Source of the DNA: Serinus canaria
Lineage: Eukaryota; Chordata; Aves; Passeriformes; Fringillidae
NCBI RefSeq assembly: GCF_022539315.1
Contig: NC_066316.1
Coordinates: 24,665,245-24,729,244 of the forward strand
Length of the DNA: 64,000 nucleotides
Reading direction: 5' to 3'
Positions within the stretch are counted from its first letter, which is position 1. The number at the start of each line of letters is the position of its first letter. The position numbers and the translations under genes were made by a program. Shown piece after piece: positions 37,475 to 49,028 of the stretch. Below the pieces are notes generated by a model. That model did no database searches. It worked only from the letters and a program-made list of their open reading frames with translations, and was not told the DNA's origin.

Positions 37475-37650
37475 TTAGGATTTTATGGCCCTCTATCACA
37501 TCTCCCTGTTAGTTCCATCTGTTCCAGGCTACAGAAGCCAAGCCTACTTGTTTGCTGCTCTGTAGAGCTGGTTTCAATTCTGTTGCTCTTCTCTGAACTT
37601 TTTCCAGTTGTTGTACATTTTGAGAATTGGTTGGAGCTACTGCAGATTTA
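37475..37650 (-). repeat. Old CR1 LINE fragment, antisense
   Basis: Read on the minus strand, the stretch follows the CR1 ORF2 end: caactggaaaaagttcagag, then aagagcaacaga, then ggcttggcttctgtagcctgg, then aacagatggaactaacaggg, then gatgtgatagagggccataa. It is more diverged than the other copies and has no 3' tail. It stops about 90 bp before a plus-strand CR1 3' end, so two insertions of different age lie next to each other in opposite orientations. Confidence 0.55.
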
Positions 37651-37742
37651 TGTCGTAACGTGAAAATGAGATTTTGATGATTTTTTCCTCTAGTACTTTC
37701 TCAAATGTTCTAAATTTCCTAAAAGACAAGAAATTTAAGCCC

Positions 37743-37956
37743 AGCAAAAGGAAGAACATTTTATATCAAGAGTGGCAGAAGATAGGAACAAGCTGCCCAG
37801 GGAGGCCATGGAGTCTCCTTTCTGAAGATGTTCCCAACCCAGCTTTGTTTCTGTGTAACTTGCTCTAGGTGACCCTGCCTGGGCAGGAGGGTTGGACTGA
37901 ATGATCTGCACAGGTTTAATCCAAAACTATCTATTCTGTGATTCTCTGATTCTGTC
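37743..37956 (+). repeat. CR1 LINE 3' end, sense
   Basis: The segment reads gcaaaaggaagaacatt, then agctgcccagggaggccatg, then gagtctcctttctgaagatg, then cttgctctaggtgaccctgc, then gggcaggagggttggactg, then aatgatctgcacaggt, and ends in repeated attctgtg/attctctg units. This is the canonical avian CR1 3' end with its octamer tail. It is the best preserved CR1 copy in the window, though still 5'-truncated and non-coding. Confidence 0.9.
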
Positions 37957-38149
37957 AAACATTTCACCCTCTGTTTTGATTGTTGCTGTAAGTATTGAGT
38001 GAATGTTAATGTCCAAATAGCTTCTCTAACCCCAGAGTTCTGGAGTCTGTCCAGTGAGTGAATCTATGACTGTTTTATTCCATGCAAAACACTTTCATTT
38101 ATACTTCTGGTGCCTTTTTATTGTCCAGAAACCTTGAAGTCTTTTTGTA

Positions 38150-38290
38150 GTTACTCACTTTGCCATTCCCCCTTATCTATTTAAATACCTTTGTTTCATC
38201 AGCACATTTGTTCACCTCCTTGGTTACTGCCTTCTCTAGGTCATTTAGAGTAGGTTAAACAGCACAATCCCTCCAATAGACTTCTTTGAA
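38150..38290 (-). repeat. Possible ancient CR1/L3-type fragment
   Basis: The plus strand contains tcatcagcacatttgttcac, then a ctaggtcattta stretch and taaacagcacaatccc. I recall this order from antisense copies of old CR1/L3-type LINEs ('tcatctgcaaatttg ... gatcattta ... aaacag'). It may be the 5'-ward remainder of the antisense copy at 37.5 kb, split by the later plus-strand CR1. Identification is weak. Confidence 0.3.
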
Positions 38291-38998
38291 TTCTTCTGGG
38301 ATGTTTTTTTTTTCTTTCATCAATGTTGTACTTTTACACCTCGTCTAATTTCTTCAAAGGACATTGTATAAAATCTCATTAATATAAGTTGACAAGGCAA
38401 ATTTATTCACTTCTTCCTTTTATCAGCTGTGTGATAACACTTTGCACCCTTGCAGTCAGCTTCAGTAGGTTTTTAAGGCAAGTGTTCTCTTCTTGGAAAT
38501 GATGGCAGCTTTTCTCAGAATAAAGAGAATTAGCAGACCCTAATGAAGGAATGAAGGCTGTGCTTTGTAGCTTCTCTTTATATACTCCAATACGTGCTGA
38601 TATCAGCTCTTTGCCTAATGTGAAACTCACAGGCCTTTGGTTGTCCTTTTCATGAGAAAACTTTTAAAAAATTCTTATTTATGTGTATTCACATTTATAT
38701 TTACACTGTAGTCAGAGATTAAGATGGAGCTTAAAAATGGGGATATACATGGATTCATATTTTGGTCAAAGGAGAAGATAAAAAAAAAGTGACTGCCTTG
38801 AAGTCTTGACGGTTTGCCTGAAGCCAGAGTTCAGTATGGAAAAATCTTTTTATATCATCTTGATGTAGAAAGTTTTTATGTCCAGAAATGCAAACATCTT
38901 TGCTCTTTTTTCTTAGTCTATTTATGACCAGAAGGCTTTTAAGCTAAAATAACAAACATTTTTATTTATTCAGAGTTGCGTAAAGTACTGAAAACTCA

Positions 38999-39031
38999 AA
39001 CTTTAGACATCCTGTGAGGATGTCTAAAGTT
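38999..39031. repeat. Perfect 15-bp inverted repeat (hairpin)
   Basis: aactttagacatcct (38999-39013), a three-base gtg loop, and its exact reverse complement at 39017-39031. Allowing one bulged A, the pairing extends by four more pairs (actc/gagt). In RNA from either strand it would form a tight stem-loop. Confidence 0.9.
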
Positions 39032-40111
39032 GAGTATATGTAAATGTCATTAAGAGATGTGGAGAAAGATTAAAAATACATGAAAGCAGTTGTTAATCAT
39101 CTCTGAAAAAATGCTTTTTGGAGAATTCTCAGATTTCTTTCCTCAAAAGGTTCTCCTTTATGTTGTTTATTTTCCTGTTTTCAAAGTCTGTTCTGTAACA
39201 AGGTAGAGTAGCACTTGCACAGACATGTAAACTTGGGGAAGGCTGTAAACATTGCTCCACTCCAGCTGATGAGATAAAAAGATGTTCTTTACAAATAGCT
39301 AGATGGTAATTGCATCTAGTAATTGAAGCTACTCCTTGTGAAAATGCACAGTTTGTACTTCAGAAATTAGGTTAGTGTTTTGTTCCATTCACAGAGCAAG
39401 GAGGTGAACATTCTCCACTTAAGTAATATGTGACAGCAGGAAAACAAGACTAGGGTGATATTCTGAATATATTCTGTGCTGGAAGGCTGGTGGAACTGTT
39501 TGAATATATATTTTGTTGCACCAACCAGTGCAAAAGACAAAAACAAGCATTGGAATTGATTATGTGAAAATATCTTTTGTATAGGGGCATTCCAATAGCA
39601 GTTATTGAAAAAATGGACAAGATTGGCATGTGACTAAGTAGTTATAATTTGTAGTGTTAAAAAAAAAAAATATATCAGTTGGTTTCACAGCTCAAAGCTC
39701 TTCTTGAAGTAAGCAAAGAAAGAAAAAACATGGACAGGATACTGCCAACACTGCATTTTTTATTTTCATTATGGCTTTACCAAAAAAAGGCTAAATGAGA
39801 GATGAGACTGGTCTGCTATCACTTAATTTCATTAGGCTGGAAGAAAGATCTGCTTGCTATTTGCTAAGGGCTCAGTATGTGAAGGAATCTGAGTGGTGGT
39901 GAGTGGTAGTGGGGATATGAGGAGCATGGAGAGGCCAAAGAACTGGATGAAGACAAAATGAATTTTTTTCTTCAAAGAAGTAGTGATAAAAGCTCAAATG
40001 TAGAGAAAGAAGAAAGTGAGGCAGATCAGTGCTTGTGGGAGCAAATTGTTTGCATTTGGAGAAGAATAATATTTAAAATAGATCCATTTGATATCATTTT
40101 TTGACAAATCT

Positions 40112-40170
40112 GGTGTGTGGGGGGTTTTTTTTTAGGGTTTTTTCACTTGTTTGTTTGCTTGTTTTTTCCC
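40112..40170 (+). repeat. G/T-rich low-complexity tract
   Basis: G5 followed by T9, a ttagggttttt piece, and ttgtttgtttgctt units. Low-complexity DNA with the same texture as the other plus-strand tracts. A single ttaggg word does not make it telomeric. Confidence 0.6.
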
Positions 40171-43100
40171 AGAATAGCATGTATGTCTAATGCACAGAGT
40201 GAAAAGCATTGTGAATTTACCAGGGCTTTAAATACTCTCCTAAAAGGCAGTGTTTTCCTAACCAAATTAAGGAAATATGGATGGTGGTTCACTCTCTGGT
40301 TGGAAAAGCTTTTTGTAATTAAGCTATCATCACAGAAGAGGATGCTGTGTCAGTTCATACCCAGCTCCAGTCTGAACTGTCTGCTGATTTCAATGATTTA
40401 GGCTGATGGAAAAAAAGAGGAACTGTCAGACTTGATAGGTTTATTTCAAATGCATTGCAATTCTTGGGAAGATAAAATGAGAATGGTCTAAACAAATCAG
40501 TGGTCTAAAATCAGAAGATGGAGCTGAACCACAGACACAAAGTTTTCTGCTTAAAATGAGGGGGAGTACAAAGTAAGAAACAGGAGCTGAAGAATAACAG
40601 TAATAACAGTGGTATGAAACAACAGTGTTGCAAAGAAGATCTGGGACTTATGCTAGGTGGTAAAACATAGTAAATACACATGGTAAAGTGAGATGAGAAA
40701 CTGATTATCCCTCCTCTTCTGGTGGTGACTATGAAATCTCCTCTGAAAATTGTACTTTCAGAAATGTAGGCCAATTGACAAGAGTCAAGAGAAGAACTTC
40801 AGTAATGATCACTTCAGAAAATATGAGCTGCAATGACAGACTGAAACTTAGAAAGGATTGAGACTAAACAAGTTGCCTGGGATGGATTAGTATTCTGCTT
40901 AAATAAAAGAGCTGGGGTAGATAGGTTCTTCTTAGTCCTGCTCTTCAAGACTGATAGTTTTGCATTCAGTACTAAATGTACTCTTTTGGCAGTAGCTACT
41001 TGGATAGGATGAGTGAAAAACAGAGAGGACCAGAGACAAAGTAATCACTACTGATTTTTTTTATGTGGCCTTGAATAAGCAGTAGATACAAACCTCATTT
41101 TTCTTATCTTCTTGTGTACTGAGGGAATTTCCAAACCTCTCTAAACAAACAATGGTAATGCTCTGTCTCTTAGATTTGGTAGTTGGTATAAAAAAATAGC
41201 AACTTGAAAACAGAGACACTATGCAGGAAATACCCCTAAAAATGGCTGTTGCCACTGGTTTCCCCAACCACCACCACTTGCTTCTACCTGCAAAAATTTT
41301 GGAGTGCACCATGTACAGGATATCCAGATGGTCCCATGCAAGCAGTCTGTTCAAGTGTGGGAGTTCCTACTGTTGGGAAAGTCATGTCTTTTGAGGTAAT
41401 GTGCAGACCCTTTTCATAAGATGAAAAAGGGAAAAATGAAATTTGTGCCAGTGCAGAGGTTTTCATCAGAGAGGCTTCCATAACTGTTCCTGATACAAGT
41501 TAAAGCAATGACAATGAAGATTTCCTCCCATCTGGCTTCCAGCTTGAGCTAGACTGGATCCATACATAATTATTGTTTTGATCTTCACTTTTAAGGAACT
41601 TGTTTCCTTTGCTGATGCACTGAGAAAGTGTAAAATTAGTGCAGAAATGCAGAAAAACTTTAAAACTTCTAAGTAGAACATTACGGAGTATCAGTACTTT
41701 TTGTGTTCTGAGACAAGATTTTTGTAGACTGGAACAGGGATTTCCTGTAATGTAATTTTGCTGGATTTTAGTGCTTAGAATAAATACCACATCAGTGAGC
41801 TGCAGTAGAGGTGTAGCTCTAGTTCCCAAGGTGTGTGTGGTTGAGAGTTGCGTGAGAATTCATCTGTTTGTCAAGAGTTTTGGAAAGAAGTTGTAGTACT
41901 GTCCTGTTTCCATGCCAAAAGGGCTTGTTGTTCACCTGTCCAAAGACTTTTTTTGTGGCCTTAATTATTCTTAAGGATATGGGCAGAACTGTGGGGGAAT
42001 CCAGCAGTCTCAGTTATTAAGGTGGTATTGTATATTTCTGCATTGTCCATTTATTTCTGGGATCACAGATTTTTCACATGAATGGGGCATCAATGGCTAG
42101 TCCATAGAATTAACTACTAAGTTACTGAAAAACATTGAACTTTTGAGAAATATTTTAATAATGCAAGTTATGGTGATACAAGATGTAATGCCTTTTTGCT
42201 ATCAAATTTTATTTTATGTCAGTTATGCTATCTAGAGATGTCAGGATCTGTTATGATATGGCACCTGACTAAAATGGATATCCTATTGTATTAGTGGCTA
42301 TAAAAACATCTCATAAAATGTGCTGTGGGCTGCCAGACTGACATGTGAGAACTTCAAGAGAAGAGAAGGAAAACTACTATATTTCTGATGGGTAACTTGA
42401 AAGTCAGAGACTTGCTGTTGCTGCATTTCATGTACTGGAAAAAGTAAATAGAAATTGGCAGAAGCTTTTGGAGCTCTCAAACCCATCACACTGAAAAGGA
42501 TGATGTGAGAACATGGTGACCCACCCCTAAGAAGACTTCTCTGGGCCTCTGAGCAAACCTGTTGCAGGCTAGTGGAGGCTGTGAATACTCTTCTCTAATT
42601 AGGCACCAATTTTGTCCACAGATGGAGAGTCAGGCATCCAAGGAGACAGCAAGCTGAATGGGAAATGCTTGTGCTGCTTTCGTTAAAATGTCTGATTCCA
42701 CTTGGTGTGAGCTTCCACCATATCAGCTCTTCAGTTTTCAGTCTCCCAATGTTTTGGAACCTAAGCCACCCAAGTGGGGATGTCTATGCTGGTGCCACAT
42801 GACTCTTGATGTCTTGGTGTGGCCCCTCTCAGTGTAGGTGGTCTGCCTCTGGCCCTTCCTTGAAAGAGCTGACGCAGATGTCCAGAACAAGTCACAGGAT
42901 TGGGACTGAGTTCGAGAAATTTTCTTTGTGCAAGAAAAATACTGCACTTCAGGGGGCTTGACTCAGTATTTCTGGCCAAAGCCACTGAAGTCTGTGGCAG
43001 CATTATGTTGAGCAGCAGCTAGGAGGGAATTGAAATGCCTGGAGGGATGGTGTTTGAGCAGTAGCTCTAAGCAGCCACAGTTGTGCAGCCTTCGCTGCCT

Positions 43101-45683
43101 GTTTGCCTCTATTGGGCTATCCAAGCATGTGAGAGGATCTTAATTTGTAAAAGCTGTGTCTTTCGTGGCAAGACTAATTCCCTAGACTCATGTAATCAGA
43201 GTTCCCTAATAATTTTTGACCTATGGCTGACATTTTCAGTGATTCAGGCTTCCTTCCACTACATGAAATGAATATCAAGATAAGCCTAAGATGTAACATC
43301 GATGTGATTCATTTATAAAGTGTTACTTATGTAGCCTAAATGGTGACATTTGTGCCTGTAATACTTTTTTGTGGGGTTTCCCCCCCACTTTATCCTTAAT
43401 GTGTGATATACAAATCAGATTTGTTTTTTACCCTGCCTCTTAAGCATAGGGTGAAACAGTTGAATTTACTTTGTATACATTTTTACTTATTATTAAACAG
43501 GCTCTCAAAGTGGAATTTTAGGAAAGCTTTTTATTTCTTGGTGGAGAAGTGCTTGATATCAGACAGCCAGATGGATATTTAAAAAATCTACGTGTGGAAC
43601 CCTGGGAATTCTCCTGTGGTAACTGTGTGCTAAAGCTCTAGATGCAGTTGCTGGATGTTCTTGCCAGGTACTGACAATCGATCTGTGCAATGAATGCTGC
43701 CAGAGAACTCTTCTCTAAATCAGTCATTGCTGTCACATACTGATTTATGGAGCACACAGGCTTGCACATAAATAATCACTTTGCATGAGATTGTCAATAC
43801 AGTCTGCTGAAATATTTTCCCTTTAGTAATCAACTTTTTTTGAGAGAATGTTTGGGGTTTTGTCATAGAAATAATTTCCCGTCTTTCCCCTACTGTTCAC
43901 ACATACTTGTGTGAGTGCTAAAGACATTGAAATTGAAACATATGGGGATTTTTGTTTTATTTTAAATACTCTGCTGGAACATGAGGAAATTCCCAAATCA
44001 CTTCAAACTCCTCTTTAAGATGAAGTGTGTAGGCTTTCTCTTACTGGGATTACTTTAATAGCACTGAAATGAAGCGAGGTGCTGCAGCAATGTATCAGAA
44101 ACAGCAACACATGTTTTTAACAATAAGTGTTATTCAGAGGAGCTGAGGAGTTCCTTTCAGGGATTTTAACATCCTTTGAGTGTAATAATAATAATATGTT
44201 TGGTTATAAACTAAATACTTTTAGTGTATGTACTACTATTGGAACTGCTTTGTAAAATTGGACTGTGAAATTAATGTAAAAAAGTGACATTTTCTTAGGG
44301 GTTTGATTGCAAGTTCTAGCTCTTGTGCTGTTCAATATTGCCATTCTTCATCTACAAAATTCACTTTGGAATTTTTTTTGCCTGACAAATTCTGCTTTTG
44401 AATTTTCTACACATTTGTCTTGCCTTTGTCCTCTTGAAAAACTCTTTTTCAATGCAATTAGCTCTTGATTCTCTGAAAATCAACCAGGCTACATCTATTT
44501 ACATATGAGATCTATATACAATTGCTAGCTAATTTTCATCACGATGCTGGGCATCCTGCATTTTTGACCTACTTTCTCAAATTGCTATTAAAGCTGTGTT
44601 TGCAAAGGCTGTTCCTGTAAAAATGGAGAAATTTGTTGTACAATGTAAACAAACATTTTTCTGTCTAGGTGGTATGTTCGTTCTCTCTTGGTAAATAGCT
44701 ACTGTGTCAATGACTGCCAAAAGAGACAAACACATGTTTCTTGTTTCTAATGGCAGGAGTTCTCTCCTTTCTTTCTGTCCTTCTTGCAACCTGAATTCTG
44801 GCTTTAAACTGTTAAGTGCAGTAATTTCTGCATTAAAACAGAGAGCTGTTGATTTAGGGATAGCATTCATTGTGTGCTGCAGCAGCTAAAGATGATATTT
44901 GTCCTCATCTCACTGCTGTTTGGGCGTGTAGTTTATTTGGTATGTGACCCAATCCAATGTGCTCACAAGGCTTTTCTTTAGGCTTTAAAATTCCCTGTAC
45001 AGAACATGTTGTTTACTCTGTGTGAACATTGCAAGCGTGTGAGGTGAGGCTGGTTTGTAGATCTGTGTTCATCTGGCCCATTGCAGTTCTCAGAACATGT
45101 CTCTAACGCAAAATGCTGTAGGCACATTTGCTGACTTAATTGCTGTCTGATATACTATTAAGTAGCTTTTACTGAAAACAGACTGCAGATCTTTCTTAAG
45201 CAGTGGAATTAATAAAACTACAAAGAATTTTTATGGCTTTAGACTAGACGTTACCTTGATGCTATTCAGTTTTATTCCCCCTTTTTCCTTCTCCCTTTGT
45301 CTTTTGACATGTGTTTCTATAAATTTTTGACTCCGTATATTTGCACTTTTGAATGTAAGCATTTGTACAAATGCTTAGAACATTAAAAGTTTGCACTGTA
45401 TTCAGAAATAGGAAACTGGATGAGGAAAGAAAAAAATTGAGATTTGGCAGTAATTATCTTTTAATGATAGTGGTTTTTTTGCTCTTTCACCACTTTGAGA
45501 ATTGCACGTTGTGATTTATGTCTAAACCTTGCAGGCCTCATTTTCTAGACCAAGACACAAATGTACTTAAACAGAGATGCCCTAGAGAGGAAACTGCACC
45601 AAATGTAGTCAGGGTTATTGGTCTCTTTAGCCAAAATATCTGGTCTGAATAGCTTGAAGTTTTGGAGAAAATATTGTGCTTAC

Positions 45684-45740
45684 CTTTTGGTGGCAGCCTA
45701 TCTCTGATAGCAAGGTGTCTCTTCAGTTTGATTTGAATTG
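45684..45740 (-). CDS. Candidate small coding exon (hypothetical)
   Basis: Minus strand: a CAG acceptor (aaaaagatcag) with a poor pyrimidine tract, then 57 nt open in one frame (IQIKLKRHLAIRDRLPPK, strongly basic), then the strong donor AAAAG|GTAAGC. The exon enters and leaves in phase 1. It is compatible with the phase in which the candidate at 48992-49028 ends. Weak on its own. Confidence 0.1.
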
Positions 45741-46864
45741 CTGATCTTTTTGTAAATACTTGTCAAAGACAAACCAACAAAGACCAACAGCTGTCCTGAA
45801 CAAGAAATGATGGTGGAGAGACAGCTGAGAGGTGAACAATGCTAAGGAGGGCTGAAAGACAACTTGGGGCTCTAGCAAGGCACCACTGCCACTGGGCAGT
45901 GAAGCTGTGGTTACTACTTTTGAGGCCAGTTATGAAGTCCTGGCAGAAAAGCAGGAGACAGGGCTCCTGTTAACTAGCCAGAGAAACCTGAAATGCAAGA
46001 TGTGCCAGATGCTGGAAAGGGAAATTTTTCACAACATTTTTGGTTCGAGCACTGACTTTCTGAGATTTATGTCCTTTCATTCTCTGACTTCAATTGCTCT
46101 CTAAATTATCTCTGTAAAATGGATTCAGTGCTTCCATGGATTGTCTAGTACTGGTGACACAAGTGGTATATGCAAGAATTAAGTGCAAGCTGGAATTGAA
46201 TTTTTGGGAAGCTTTTCTGCAGAAATGCAGACACAGCCTGTTTGCCACCAAATCCTCTCAGACAGAGAGGATACGCCTGGATAATCTATGCTTTCTGCCT
46301 TGGTGTTGATCAAGGTTTGCCACCCAGGTCTGTGGGAACATCTGATGTTATGATTTAATCAGCACATGAGTGAGGTAACCAACTTGCAGAACATGTTTTA
46401 TTTAGTCGAATGACTGCTATAAAAGATAAGTGCAAGATCCAAATAACTGACAAAAGTTGCCATAAAATTACTTCTACCTCAAGGACATGGAGAATGGTTG
46501 CAATTTCAACTTTGTGCCAGCCTAGCTTATTGACTATGCCAAATTTCATGCTCCTACCATTTAAAAAAAACAGAATTAACCAGGAAGAAATCAATGTTTT
46601 CTTTAAAAAACATGATTTTGATTTTTTTTCCTAAATTTTATTCAAGTTATACCTTTAATACTAGGGCTTTCAACTCAGGACTTGTTACTTTGAAGAGAAA
46701 AGAGTCATCTTAGAAAACTAGAAGTAGAATTGTGATTGTGGCATACTACCTGTTTCTCACTATTGAAGAAGGGAGAGATTTTGTGTTGGAGACTGTGCAA
46801 GTAAACAGTGCTAACCTCTCACTGTGAAAAACATTGTACAGCTAAAGTTTGAGTTTACATGGTC

Positions 46865-47063
46865 TTCAGAAGCAAGGGCAGACCTGCATTGGCTGGAACA
46901 GATTGCCCAGAGGAGGTTGAGTCACCACCCCTGGAGGTCTTTAAGAGCTGTGTAGATGTGATGCTTAAGGACATGGTTCAGTGGTGGACTCAGCAGTGCT
47001 GGGTTAATAGTTGGACCCCATGGTCTTGGAGAGCTTTTCCAACATAAATGATTCTGTGATTCA
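46865..47063 (+). repeat. CR1 LINE 3' end, sense
   Basis: The segment reads tggaacagattgcccagagg, then aggttgagtcaccacccctg, then gaggtctttaagagctgtg, then tagatgtgatgcttaaggac, then atggttcagtggtggactc, then a tgggttaatagttgga block, and ends cataaatgattctgtgattc. It is a clear avian CR1 3' end of the same subtype as the copy at 32.6 kb, with a short octamer tail. The 62-codon frame across it is retrotransposon-derived and not a host gene. Confidence 0.9.
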
Positions 47064-47750
47064 GATTTAACACGGTTGTGGAGCAGTGATCAAGGCAGTA
47101 AAGGGAAAATAGTGGCTCATGGATATCCTGAGTGTCTGTTTGGGCCAAGCTACAGGCAATCTTTGTCAAGATTGAGCACTCAGCAGTTCTTATTTGGAGC
47201 AAACTAAACGTTCTTTTAGTTCATGATGACTATTCCAACCCTAGAGGCTTGGAATAAGAAGGCAGAGATCTGAAAATCTGAGAGGTACCATAAGTAGATC
47301 CTCTTTCAATGCCTTTCCCTGCAGCTTTTGTATGAAGTTTGCAGGAGGTTCTGAAACAGTTTGGTTTGAATTGAGTATAATTGTAGCAATGTTCTCAGGA
47401 CAACACAAATTCCTTCTCATGACCCAGCTTACACATGTGATATGATGAAAAGGCTGTTAAAATGGAGCTGAAGATAGGGACCAGTTTTTCTAAGCAAACT
47501 AGGAAGACTTTTTCAAACATAGAAATGTTCCAGTGGTTATAACAGGAGAAATAAACCAAAAGTTAGCCAAAATCCAAGTTTTGTCCTTGCCCGCTCTCCT
47601 CCAAAAATGTAAGTTTTGATTAGAACATTTAGCAATATGACTGTTAAGCACTGTAATATGGATATTTCATATCATCATCCTTTCATATGTGGGCAGGATC
47701 ATTAGCAGGTATAAGTCTCTTAAAATGAAACACAATCATCCTTTTTGCAG

Positions 47751-47805
47751 AACTGATCACAGTAATCAATTTCCTTTGAGGAAGCTGATGGTCTGACATC
47801 ACCAG
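47751..47805 (+). other. Candidate non-coding (5'UTR-type) exon
   Basis: A strong acceptor (atcatcctttttgcag) and a strong donor (CACCAG|GTAAGA) frame 55 nt that contain stop codons in all three frames. If used, it would be an untranslated exon on the plus strand. The next good plus-strand exon candidate downstream, at 55142, carries an ATG, so the two could be leader and first coding exon. No promoter is visible upstream. Confidence 0.15.
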
Positions 47806-48027
47806 GTAAGAACTTCCATGGAGGCTTCAAGATCAAGAGGTTGGAGTTAGGATTCATATAGCTTTTCTCCCTGAATTAATAATGTTGGTTTATTTTTTCA
47901 AATTTCTTTTTAGAGGAGGATATGGCATGAGGAAGAAGATAATGTATGAAGTTTTTGACAGAAAATTCAATTTGAAAGTTGTCCTTTTCCAACTACAATC
48001 CATGAAAATTTTTCCTTTTCTTCTGGA

Positions 48028-48079
48028 TTTGTTCTGGGTTTGTTCTGGGTTTGCTCAAAGCTTTGCTCTGGGTTTGCTG
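48028..48079 (+). repeat. Degenerate 11-bp minisatellite
   Basis: About five copies of a tttgttctggg-type unit, some changed to tttgctctggg or tttgctcaaag. Short local tandem array. Confidence 0.7.
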
Positions 48080-48416
48080 TGGTGTAACAGTGCAAAGACT
48101 TTGTGAAAGGCTATCCAATCCCACTTGCACATTTGCTCAGGTTTATCACAGGTGTACTCCAAGGCTTTCACTTGTACTTTGTCAAGGAGATGTATTCCTG
48201 GAGGTCCCACTAGGAACTGAATAGCAACTGTGACTCCTAACTCAGGAATGTGGAAGATGCTGAAGCTACAGGGGAGAAGCATCCTCAGGAAGTGCAGGCT
48301 CCTCTCTAAGGTGCTGTGGGAATTCTGTCAGTCTTGAGTAGATGGTGGAGACCATCATGGCATGTAGATTCTTTGATGGTTGGAAGTACATTTGTAGATT
48401 TTTGGGTGGTGGGTGA

Positions 48417-48442
48417 TAGGATACACCCTAGGGTGTATCCTA
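48417..48442. repeat. Perfect 26-bp palindrome
   Basis: The half-site taggatacaccct is followed immediately by its exact reverse complement (agggtgtatccta), with no spacer and no mismatch. The next base on each side no longer pairs. A palindrome of this length without a loop can extrude as a small cruciform or bind a dimeric factor. Neither can be shown from sequence. Confidence 0.95.
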
Positions 48443-48991
48443 GGACTATTGATATAGTAATCAATTATTATAGGTGCCTAGAAGAAGATGAATTGGGAAA
48501 AGGTATTATCCATGGGGATCACTTATTGTTGGGCTGTCTTGAATGTGGTAGAATGAGACAGAAGATGCAAAAGCAGAGCTGGAAGTTAAAGGAAAAGAGG
48601 GTGACATGAAGCAGAGATGGAGCTACAGGACACAGGCACTGCACCATCCTGAAAGGTAGGAAAAGCAGAGATTTGTTATTTCAGTAAGGATATTAAAAGA
48701 AAAAAGTGAAATAGAAAAATGGCAAAGGCTGCATACAGGAAGCTGAGAAAGCTCTAAAATATGTGAAAAGGATTCAGTGAGATAGAAATAGATTCTTGAA
48801 GAAGCAACTGAAAGGTTTGAGACTGAATCAATATTTTTGCTTAGAATTCTGCTGAGATTAATTTTGGCTTAAATGTAGGAATTACTTTTTGCAAGGGAGG
48901 AGGTGACAGATGGACCCAGAGAGGGTCTTGTCTTTCATGTCCATACAGAATCTCTTTTTTATTTGTGTTTGTTGAAAGCATTAAAAAATAC

Positions 48992-49028
48992 CTCTGGCAG
49001 TTTTTTCCATTTCCTTTGGCTTTAGTGT
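48992..49028 (-). CDS. Candidate micro-exon (hypothetical)
   Basis: Minus strand: acceptor gaatatttcttcag, 37 nt, then CCAGAG|GTATTT. Open in phase 0 (TLKPKEMEKTAR plus one base). It fits in phase between the candidates at 54.9 and 45.7 kb. Very short, so weak evidence. Confidence 0.1.

Larger units (their letters stand above)
38300..46860. other. AT-rich unique stretch, no recognised gene
   Basis: Apart from the hairpin at 39.0 kb and the G/T tract at 40.1 kb, no repeat family or coding exon is recognised up to 45.6 kb. Frames at 41.0-41.8 kb (minus, 65 to 109 codons) overlap in several frames without splice support. A GC-richer patch at 42.75-43.0 kb is unrecognised. A small minus-strand candidate exon lies at 45684-45740. 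Confidence 0.45.

Noticed and set aside
40125..40145. ttaggg word as an interstitial telomere repeat
   Set aside because: Only one unit inside a G/T-rich tract; no tandem array.
46859..47047. 62-codon frame as a host gene
   Set aside because: It is the translation of a CR1 3' end.
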